Source of the DNA: Vanessa cardui
Lineage: Eukaryota; Arthropoda; Insecta; Lepidoptera; Nymphalidae
Direction: 5' to 3'
Assembly (NCBI RefSeq): GCF_905220365.1
Contig: NC_061147.1
Coordinates: forward strand, 2,046,001 to 2,110,000
DNA: 64,000 nt
Below, one piece after another: positions 13,301 through 25,300 of this stretch. Position 1 is the first letter of the stretch, and each line of letters begins with the position of its first letter. The notes beneath the pieces were generated by a model. The model was not told where the DNA came from. It did not search any database and saw only the letters and a list, made by a program, of their open reading frames with translations. Made by a program: the position numbers and the translations under genes.

Positions 13301-16300
13301 CGGATACGTAGCCCGGTATTGCCATACTCTCCGTCGTATATTGTGATGTGATGTGATGATTTGATGTCGTTGAATTTGGGTAGGTTGTTGGTTGTTTGTA
13401 ATACTTTGTGCTGGTGGCTATTTTTTTTTTTTTTTTGTAATTAAAGGCACTGGCGTAATACTCTTCATTGTTTGGTGAATTCATGGTTCAATAAATAGAG
13501 ATATGAGTTTTTAATGAATATATATTTTCAGAGTGGAGACCTACCAGAGCGACCACACAACGCTATATTGCAAGCCGCATTTCAAGCATCTGTTTGAACC
13601 GAAACCTGTGGACGGCGACGATGAAATGGATGGTAAGTAACCATCATTTGTGACTTTTTGTCGGACAAAGTTTACTAATCGAAGATTCAGGGTTTTTGTC
13701 TTATTACTGATAACTTTCATAATTTATTATTATTCAAGATTAGAACTGGAGGTCAAATAATTGTGAATTAATACTTGGCCAGATTTTAATTCACTTTATC
13801 AATTAATTCTCTATTAAATATGAAGAAAAATCATTGTGTCAAATATCAACTGAGTTTCTACTTTTAAGTTTTAACATACATAACGTGACATGCCATTTTA
13901 AATAGATAAGTCGCCAATACGCAAGACGGAACCTATTGACCATGAATGTATTCAAAGTATATTTATACCAGAACCTACCAAAATTCAGGTCCAAACTAAA
14001 ACCTGCTTGCCTGGGTTTGAACCCGCAGTCATCGGTTAAGATGCACGCGTTCAAACCACTTGGCCATCTATGATATGACATGACATTCTCACTTATGACA
14101 TTTTGATAATTAACTTGCTTTTACATTATTTTAATTCGAGTCGGATTCCTGACAATTGACGATCGTATTATGTGACTCCTATATATGTGTGTGTGTGTGT
14201 ATTTGTTACAGCTGCGCCGAAGAAGCATCAAATGATTATCTGTGAAAGTCAACCGGTTGAACTGCCGCCAGATGTCGTTAGAGGTGCGTTGTTTTACGTT
14301 ATTAGTTCAAGTATTAACATTCAATTAAATAATATTATAATGGATCTGCTTCAAGTGGAATGACGAGAGTAAAGAGAATAGAGATGTGTGTGTTTGTTTG
14401 TATGTCATTATATGTGTTTTATCTTTTCATAACTAGTTACTTGATTTGGAAAGGATTCAATATTAATTGTGCCATTAAATTTAAAACTACTTTAATAATG
14501 TGCTGAATCCGTATTTTATCGTTTGTTTCCTAGACCATCAAACTTTATTTTGCTTAGTTATTGCTCTTGAAGAAGCATAAGATCAGTATGTGGTCCAAAA
14601 ATTTAATAAAATAAGGAATTTGGATGTTTTTATCCAGCCTAATGAATGTCTCCTATGTCAGAGAGGTTCAGAAATCTCTGTTTTTGCTTGCGTCATGATG
14701 AAAATATGTTTCATTCAGTGACACCTCAGATGCCCCCCCCCCAATCCCTGGTGTCACCTATCTACTTAGCTATTTTATGTAATTTAAGTAAACACAATAG
14801 ATGACTTATAATATATTAGCGATTTATTTCTTTTGATGCATTGCCATGTTTAATTCTTCAAAATAAATATTTATAGGTATCATAATTGAGCTTAAATCTA
14901 ACAATTGGTAGTCAAAATGACTTATTATAATAATTTTGATTTTGAACGATATAAATTACTAAGACCATTTATTCTTAACAGCATCCGACAAACCGGACCT
15001 AGGTCTGGAAGAGCTGGCCTCACTAGACGTGAAGTCCAGGTTTGAAGTGTTCGAACGCAAGGGGAAGGAGGAGGAGCCCGTCACCCTGGAGCCCCGGGCT
15101 CCTCGGGAGAAGAGCACCGCCCTCCTCTCCAAGTTGGCAAAGTGAGTATTGGTACAGTACTTATATACCAAGCTATGGTATATAAGTACTGTACCAACAT
15201 AGGTATGTATTCACTACATTTTATAAAACAAGTCTCCGGCCGCGTCTGTCTGTTTGTTCACAATATAAGTTGGCAAAGTGAGTATTGATACAATACTAAT
15301 ATACACAGATAAGATACGTATTGACTATCACTACATATTATAAAACTAAGTCCTCGTCTGAGTTTGTCGGTCTGTATGTATGTTTGCGATAAACTCCAAA
15401 ACTGCTGAACGGATTTTCATGCGGTTTTCATTAATAGACAAAGGAATTCAAAAAGAAGGTTTAGGTATATAATATATAAGGTTTTTGTGTAATTAAATTA
15501 ATACAACAAAAATTTTTAAATAAAAGGTAAAAAAAGCTTATATCCTTTCGTGCGAAACGGGTACGGGCCGCTAGTAAGACAAACAGACGACATATATATT
15601 TCACTTGATAATCTACGATAGACCCGATCGAAACCTAACCACAATTATAGATCGTCAAAAGATGATAATATTTTAGTCGACAACCTATAATAGGCTATTT
15701 GACTGGTTTTTAAAATCCATTTTATATTATTTATAATATTTAGTAGTTAAGGAACCCAATAAAAGTTGATTTTTTTATTTCTAGTACATATTCGCCGAAA
15801 AATATCATAAAAATTCAATAATATAATGAAAATTCTATATTTAAATAGCGCGCAAAAACGCTACTTGGACAATATGGCGCTGCAATGGGGTCGGTGACGT
15901 CACTTTCCTGTATTTTAATCTGTGGTACATATGACTTCATCATAAGCCCGGCCAATCAGGATCGTTTTATGTCACGTGACAAACGTTTGAAAAAATGCAT
16001 TTTAATTTATGGATTTTTGAATAAATTAAGTATTATTTTCAACTTTCGTTACTAAACAACCACTTTTAAACTCATAATATACACTGATTACAATAATTCA
16101 CAATTTATTTTTCGTATTGTCAAACAGCCTATTTCGTATAATCGAAACTTTTACATATCCATAAAATTCGGCGGCCATGTTTGACGTTTACGGCTGCGTT
16201 CAGAAACTTGTGCAAAGAATAATTATCGTTACTTTTCACCACACTAGAATTTTTTCATAATGACGACATTAAAAAAAAAGTAAATGATAAACGTTTTTAT

Positions 16301-19300
16301 TTATTTCACCCAAGTAAAGCCAAGTTTTCATCTTATATATTATTATTTATGATGTGATGATTGACCTTGGGATGTTTCAAATAACAATAATATATTACTT
16401 GTTATTGTATGAAACCAATAATAGTAAAATATGACTATGAAAATAAAATCCCGCTGACTTTCTTTCGCCGGTTCTTCTCAGTAGAGACATTCATTGACGA
16501 CCTCCATGGTCGAGTGGTGTGTACATCTGTTTTCATGGGTACGCCACTCTGAGGTCCCGGGTTCGATTCCCGGCCGAGTCGATGTAGATTACCATAAGTT
16601 TTCTATGTTGTCTTGGGTCTGGGTGTTTGTGGTACCGTCGTTACTTCTGATTTCCATAACACAAGTGCTTCAGCTACTTACATTGGGATCAGAGTAATGT
16701 ATGTTATGTTGTCTCATGTTTATTTATTTATTTATTTATTCCATGAGAAGAAAGTCGAAACTCACAGCAGAACACGATCGTCAAATATATAAATATGATA
16801 TGCGACATTAACTAAAATGATTGTAAAAATAATACGGCTCACGTATCAAAATGGCTTATGGTAAGTCGATTTTCGAAATTTCAATAAGATACGAAATGCA
16901 GAACCACACTAAAGTTCACATAATGTTGTCTACCCGTGACCACTAACGCTGTAAAGTGCTCGAAACGTCGGGATGTCAATAATTCAATAATAATAATAAT
17001 CAAATCCGTTAAAACTAGTTTTATTTCACACTAAAGTTTCACGAGGTTTTTCCGAAACGGTGGTAGTATTTTTTTTTACTTTTGACATCTTGAATAAATA
17101 TTATTTACCAATGTAAGATTTTCAAAACAATTGCTGTTTGGCGGTAGAATGTTTATTGGGTGGGTAATACCAGCGGGTAGTAAAACTTTCAAATAGTACT
17201 ATCAGTTTAGAGTCAAAATTGCTTTTATGATCAGATTTGAATGAATATTATATTATATTTATTTTTTATTGTTATTTTTAATTATAAACTTCTTGAGCTA
17301 AATAATTCAATTAAATTGAAAGTCACAGGAAAGAAACTGAATATTTTGATTGTAAAAGGTTCACAAATGCTTAATTACCTGCTTAATTTGTTATTAATAA
17401 ATCAAAATATATTCAAGTTTTTACGCTTTTTCACGCTTCGCCATTTACATCTTAACATAATGTGACCCCATGCCCAACTCATAAATTATCCCGATGTTAC
17501 AAATACCATCAATCAAAACACGTGTCTATGTGTGCGTGAAATACAAACACACATGTGCATTTATAATATTAGGAAACAAGAAACTGTTTTATCGACGAAA
17601 TAAAGTGTTTGGGATAGATCATTAGTATTGCTCTTGAAAAAAATCCTAGTTTGATACATGAAAAAGAAACTCAGTTCAAGGTATTGAATAGTTTTGATAC
17701 TTGTTGTGTATTCAAATTGAAAATTTTAATACTTTCATATTATAGTACAAAAAATTCCTTATGTCATTAGCTTGACATATTTTTTTATCTTTTTATTTTT
17801 CGTTATATTACCTTAATTATATATAAACTTATATATCAAATTTGAACCAAATTATAAATCTAACAAACGTAAGAACTGATTATGTAGTCAATGACCCTAA
17901 GACACGTGGCTCCCTAGTTTAGAGGTATAGGGCCTCTTTGATGTATATTAATACAGTATAAATAATATTCTTCCAACAAAAAAAATCACAGTAAAAATTA
18001 CCTTAAAATTACAGACATTATGTTAATTAAAATCAAATGTATTATTAAAATGTTTAATATCCTAAATAAAACAATTTTGATACTTAAGTATCTCTGCTTT
18101 AAATAAACTCTTAAACTAATCTGTCCAAAGTATAAATCAAAAAGATCTATCAATAAACCCAACATAACTAATAAACGTTGAATTAAAAAAATAGTATATT
18201 TCATGGATTAAACTATATCAATCCACGTAAACCGTCTAGAGTTTTGCGTCATCAAACTATTTTTACAGCCTCGAAACATGTGTATCAAAAAACACATGTC
18301 TTATTTCATTATAAGTAAACCAAACCATACATTACTCGCTTCGTTCTTACTACGTATTCAAACGTCCACCTAATAACCGAGCAATGGAACATCAATCAAT
18401 AAATAACGTTGAATTAAAAACAGATGAATGTTTCCTCTTGAGATGAGATACAACATCGTTTGCGGTAATTTCATATAAGGTTATTCAAATTTGAACCTTA
18501 GGCAATTGCAATAAAGGTGAAGTTTTTTCAAATGATTGATGACGTGCTGGCTATTTAAAAAAGAAATCATTATTATCAGTCTAGCATCAACTCAGTTACT
18601 GTTTCGCTGTTTCTTTATACTGTTCGAAGTGTTTTACTTGAAATTAAAAGTAAAAAAAAATATCACGTACATTTATAGTGTCAACTTGCTGCATTTATAA
18701 GTAAGTGTTTTATTTAATATTTTAAAATTAAACTCTAAGTATATTAAAGTTATAAGTATAGCGTCACAAAATATTAAAAAGAATGTTACAGAATTAATAT
18801 AAATTATTTTGGAATGAGATTTATTTAATTAAATATATTTATTGATGTGTTCTATTTGTAAATGGCTCTCTAGACAATCTAATTTAAAGTAATTAATTGT
18901 TGCAGTGTGAAGTAGTGATCAAAATATAAAAATATCATTTACATAGGATTGTATAATAAATAAAATAAAGTCTATTCAGATATAGACATTGTATTAAATA
19001 AATAAAATTAATAACATAATTATTAACATGTAGGTACCACTAAATATTTAATTTGTTATTAATTTATCATTGTAGCCAGTTTACAATAATTTCTTACCTA
19101 CTTTTTTAAAATTTTCTAATAAATATTTATATTTTTACTCTTACAATGAATTTGACAACAACACATAAAAAAAAAAAAATAAGATCGATACTATAACGAT
19201 CTTATTTTATTTTTTTTTATGTATTTTTCACGCGTATTTATTATTATGCTATTAGTAACAAAATATTAAAACAAAAAAGTACAGGTTTAAAAAAAATACT

Positions 19301-22300
19301 TTAAAATTATAAATAACATATTCATTGTGTATTTTATGTACACATAAAAAATGTACCATTATCTACACAAAAATTATATACATGACACTAAATCTTGATA
19401 TCAGTAGTTAATTAACGAAATTCATTTATAATATAATTGTACATTAATGTTAAATTAATATATTTGTGTATTTTAATTAGTGAAAAATGGAAACCGCCGT
19501 TCGTGCCAGCTTTTCACGATTAAATCAACATTCCTAACCGATGCTACATTAATCTTTATTTAAAAATTGTGATGTGAACGTTAAAGAGTTGTTTATTGAC
19601 TAAAATTTTTTCATTATATTACCGAAATATTTTATTCTAGTACTCTTAATTAATTTTTAGTTACTCTTAATTCATTCACAAAACACAAATATAAGTTTTA
19701 TTTTCCATATAAAAATACTTAAAAGTATATTTTAAGTAAAATGAGTTACAAATTAATGTTGATTTGATTATTTCGTGTGGATTATTTTTATTTTCTATAA
19801 TATCCCTAGTGACTGAATATCATTTACTGTAGACTGAACTGACTAAATCGTTACTTCTCTTTCTATTTCTTTCCATCTCTCTCTATTATAGTTTCAAACG
19901 GTCTTTTAAGAACAATTTAATTTCTTGACAAATGATTGTATAAACGTATATATTCTTAAACTTGGTTACTTTAATTCATTGTGTTTGTTTAATAAATAAC
20001 ACTTGGTGGTAGGGCTTTGTACAAGCCCGTCTGGGTAGGTACCACTCACTCATCAGTTATTCTACCGCCAAATAATAGTACTCAGTATTGTTGTGTTCCG
20101 GTTTGAAGGGTAAGTGAGCCAGTGTAACTACAGGCACAAGAGACATAACATCTTAGTTTCCAAGGTTGGTGGCAGATCGACGATGTATGGAATAGTTAAT
20201 ATTTCATACAGCGTCATTGTCTGTGGGTGATGGTGACTACTTACCAACAGTTGGCCCATATGCTCGTCCGCCAACCTAACTTATAAAAAAAAATAATACT
20301 TTACGATTTTCTTAAAGATTATGGGTCATGGTCATGGTACACGTCGTATCTCACTATCAAAATGTTAACAACCGAAATATATTAACAAGCCATTTTGATA
20401 CGTGTATCCTATTCTTTTCATAATTAATATAATCAATATCGTATATAACATCCTGACTTAACGCTCTAGGTCTGCGATGAGCTTAATCTTTCAAACAGTG
20501 CGTCTGAACTTCTTCTATGTCCAAACAAGTGGTGTGTGCGAATTAAGAAAGGAATAACGAAACAGAAAAAGCAATTAATTTTGCACAAACACATTTGCAG
20601 TTGAATATACTCTGCGCAATTGAATATATTCCTTTAAGATTAGCCGTTAAGTTCGTATCATTGCACGAAATACTTCAAAGAAAATGATTTAGTACTTCTC
20701 TTGTTATCTATATAGATTATATTACGGGTAGTGAATAAATAATTTACTCTTACAGATTCAAAGCGAAGGGCATGGACATCGGTGTGTCTGATGAATACCT
20801 CAACGGAGTCCAAGTGGAGCGCAGCTCGAGCGAAGCGGAAGATGAAGGTATCTTCCAGAAGTGTTGCTTCTGTTTTACAAGATTTCATAATTAAAGTGAT
20901 TTGGGGGAATTATTTCTGACTTCATATCGTTTCGTCTTCTTGACCGTGGGTTCAAGAGTTACAAGACGTGAATCCTACTGGATGATTATGGGTTCAAACT
21001 ACAAGCAAGCATAACTGAATTTTAAGTGTTTGATTGTGTTTATTATTCACAATGCCTCGGCGGTGATGGAAAATATGACCCCTGATCTACCACATTTACC
21101 AATACGTATGAGAGCAGTGGGGTTAAATAATCTCGATTGCATTAACAGCCTGTTAATTTTCCCACTGTTGAACTAAGGCCTCCTATCTCTTTGAGGATAA
21201 GGTTGATATCTTCTTAAAATTAGAGAAGAGTCTTCTGTGAGCCATAACAGGTTGTTACTTCATTAACAGCTAGCTACTTCATTAAATCAGGTTTTTTGTA
21301 CATATAATTATACATTTAACCTAAATAATATAAAAACATAAATGATATGAGCTGAGATGGCCCAGTGGTTAGAACGCGTGCATCATAACCGATGATTTCG
21401 GGTTCAAATCCAGGCAAGCAACACTATAGATATGTGCATAATTTGTGTTTATAATTCATCTCGTGCTCGGCGGTGAAGGAAAAATCGTGAGGAAACCTGT
21501 ACGTCATCATCGTGAGGAAATTTCATTGAAATTCTGCCACACGTGCATTTCACCAACCTGCGTTGGAACAGCGTGGTTGAATATGGACCAAACTGTCTTT
21601 AATGGAAGAGGAGGCCTCCCGGCTATGGGAAATGTACAGGCTGTTTACTTTACTTTATTTTATATATACTTTACTTTATATAAAGACAAATACTGGCGTA
21701 ACTATAATGGTAGTATCATTATTATACTATTGGATACCAAATTTGGAGTATACAATGTGAAATATATTCTCTGATACCCTAAGTGGACAAAACTAGTTAT
21801 AACATGTCCAACTGATATAAACGTGTTGTTATATTCTCTAACACCCTAAGTGGACAAAAATACCACATGTGTAACTGGTGTAAACGTGTCGTGCAGACGA
21901 GGATTCAGTGCTGAAGAAGTCGTACGCGCACAACTCGTCGCGCGAGCAGACGTCGCTGTGCGACATGAGCGAACTGGTGGGGCGCTTCGAGCGCGGCCCG
22001 CCATCCGCCGCGCGCCACCACCAGCGCAAACAGGAGATACAGAACATCCGCAGCCGACTCTTCCTGGTGAGTTCACGCCATGAAACCTCCTTACATTGAG
22101 TCCGATTTTGAAACTTCCAAAACTTTCCTGGTTAGCCAATGCCCCACCTCATGTAACCTCCTTACATAGAGTCCGATTTTGAAACTTCCAAAACTTTCCT
22201 GGTGAGTTCCTTGCCTTGACATATTATAATGCCTTGTATATCACTCAACTCACGATTATTTAGAGACTTACATGAGAAAAGGATAAAAAATACAGCATAT

Positions 22301-25300
22301 ATTACATAAATTTAATTGTTTTCGATTGACATAACTTTGTCTTTCCAATATCATAAGTAACTACCGAGTTTCTGGCCGATTCTGCTAAGCTATACTCCGA
22401 TCTTACAATTCTATAGAATGACGAATAAAAGCGCTTGTACTAGAAAACAGTATTTTCATACTATTATGTATCACTTTACTTCTACAGAAAAACAAAATTA
22501 CAATATTATAAAAAAAAAACGGCACGGACAAAATGTCTTTAGAGATTTGTTATTACACCGTATAAAAGCATTGATTTTAAACCGTCCAAGTTGACTAAAG
22601 CAACTTCTTCAAATTTAAAATTGATATAATAATATTAATTTTAGGGAAAGCAAGCTAAGATCAAAGAAATGTACGAGCAGTCGGTGATGCAGTGCGAACA
22701 GGGTGAGTCGCTTTTGTTTTTGTTTTTTTTTTTTATGGTATAGGTTGGCTGACGAGCATATGGGCCACCTGATGGTAAGTGGTCTCCATCACCCATAGAC
22801 AATGACGCTGTAAGAAATATTAACTATTCCTTACATCGTCACTGCGCCACTAACCTTGGGAACTAAGATGTTATGTCCCTTGTGCCTGTAGTTACACTGG
22901 CTCACTCACCCTTCAAACCGGAACACAACAATACTGACTACTGTTATTTGGCGGTAGAATAACTGATGAGTGGGTGGTACCTACCCAGACGGGCTCGCAC
23001 AAAGCCCTACCACCAAGTAAAATACAGCTTCAAATACAGTTAACCCACTTCGTTACCAAATTTACATTCAGCTAGCTATGTACATCTTAACCAAAAACCT
23101 AGGCCGATCTTGACCTAGAACCTTGATCTAGATCAGAGGTCGTGAAATGGTGGACCGCGAGAACACAGCAACTTTCACTTCAGAGTACATAATTTGATAA
23201 AAATTAAAAGTTCTCAATTCGAAAAGAGCCGGAAGTGACGTAATGAGAGAGAGTATGTAATAATAATATTTGTTTATAAAACTGTTGTGCTGACCGTGAT
23301 AGTCACTACTTGGTGACACTAATTGGTGACCCGTGATCTAGATGCTTCGAACTGGAAAAGCTATTTTCGTCCTTTTATATCTAGGATCTGATTAAGGTGG
23401 TCAACAACGTAGTTCATACAAACTAAAAACCGCACGACAAATCAAAACCAAACACCCCCCCCCCCAGTCTCAAGCTTGAACCTGTTTTTTTATGTTATGG
23501 TTTGGCGGACGAGCATATGGGCCACCTGATGGTAAGTGGTCACCATCACCCATAGACAATGACGCTGTAAGAAATATTAACTATTCCTTACATCGTCAAT
23601 GTGCCACCAACCTTGGGAACTAAGATCTTATGTCCCTGTGCCCTGTATATGTACACTGGCTCACTCATCCTTCAAACCGGAACACAACAATACTGAGTAC
23701 TGTTGTTTTGCGGTAGAATAACTGATGAGTGGGTGGTACCTACCCAGACGGGCTTGCACAAAGCCCTACCACCAAGTAATCTGGAATGAAATGAAAAAAA
23801 AATCAAGTCTCGTGTGAAAAGATAAATTATCCTTCTAATAAATGTTTTGTTATGATTTATAGGTGTAACTTCATCAGACAAGATAGCTCGCGAGTTGGAT
23901 CTGGACACAGAGAAGGCAAGAGCTATCAAACAGCGATTCGAAAACGGAGAGATCTTCAATGATGAGAATCAGCCTCCGAAAAACAGGGAAGTTGATGATC
24001 CAACACTGTTCAATGAAGGTAAGAAATATGTAGATAAGGGGTTGTCCATTAATCACGTGATCTTTTTTTTAGCATTTTTTAACCCCCCCTCCCCCATTGC
24101 TGATACGTAGTGAGGTTTAAGACCACCCCCCCTCCCCCTTCTCAACAACACGTGTATTTTTAGTACCTACATCGGATCTTAAAATTTTCTGAATATTATC
24201 TTAATTTAAATACAGGTATAAACTATAATCTTATTTTATTCTGTTTATTTGTTTAAAAATCGCGCATTAGACGAAAAAATAAATACACGAGATATCTTAC
24301 TACACCACCGCCCCCCCCCCCCCTTGTGTTATTTTCGTGATTTTTATCAAACCCCTCCCCCCCCCTTTCAAGCCTCACGTGATTAATGGACAACCCCTAA
24401 TATGGACTTCGTAATATAACATTAAATGCTTAAATATGAGTCGAGATGGCCCAGTGGTTAGAACGCGACTGGGTTTGAACCCGCAATCATCCGTTGTGAT
24501 GTACGCGTTCTATCCACTGGGCCATCTCGGCTCTCCCGATAACCCCTTCACACTATTTCATTATCTATCTTGACTATTGAATAAATTCGAAGCAATAATA
24601 ATGTCTTATAATTGTTTGTCCCAGGTATAGCAAAGAAATCGCGATCAATTTTCTTAGAACTAGACGCGAATGCGAAACACATGGCGCCCCTGTCTCCACC
24701 GGCCCAAGAGCCGCCCAAGCGAAAAGAAATCGTAAGTACATGTATTGTAAGGTCTTCAATCGTGTGACGGTAAATTGCAAATAATCGTCAAATAGATACG
24801 AACTCGATTATCCGAATTAATTGCGAATGAGGTTAGTTCAGATACACGAAGTAACAATACATTTTCATATAAAAACAGTGGTATATTAAAATTTGACTTA
24901 CAGAATAATGTTTTTATATATAAAACCTATAAAGTTGAATATTATTTTATGCTTTTTTATATTTATTATAAAATTGTCCATTCTTTAAAGTACAGAGCTG
25001 GAATGCAACGTAGTTCGGATAATTAAGCATTCGAATAATATAAGTCAGCGTTCGGATAATTGAGGATTCGGATAATCGATTTTCAACTAAATTGTTACAC
25101 ACTATACTAAAAATATACAACACTCGTAAAGTTGTCTGACGTTTAGCGAGCGTTAAGCGTAGCCAGAGTCGGATTTGAAGGTCTGGAGGACCCCGGGCCA
25201 CAAAGCAGTGGGGGCCCTAGACAAACAGAAGCGTGAACAACCATAAATATATTATCATGAATTAATTACTTTTTCATTTCAAACACTAAGCTAATATTAA

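Larger units (their letters stand above)
15576..18551. other. Intron 5, proximal part
   Basis: AT-rich sequence without coding signal, holding one tRNA-derived SINE and half of a MITE (listed). About 15840-16200 is less AT-rich than its surroundings and contains a cacgtgac motif (E-box-like); no gene seen. Confidence 0.5.

Noticed and set aside
16495..16580. Possible tRNA genes at the SINE heads (also 40014 and all Metulj heads)
   Set aside because: A and B boxes are present but acceptor stems do not pair, and each head continues into a repeated SINE body.
21838..22139. Several overlapping frames on both strands at exon 7
   Set aside because: GC-rich exon shadows. Only the plus frame with SELVGRFERG joins exons 6 and 8 in phase.
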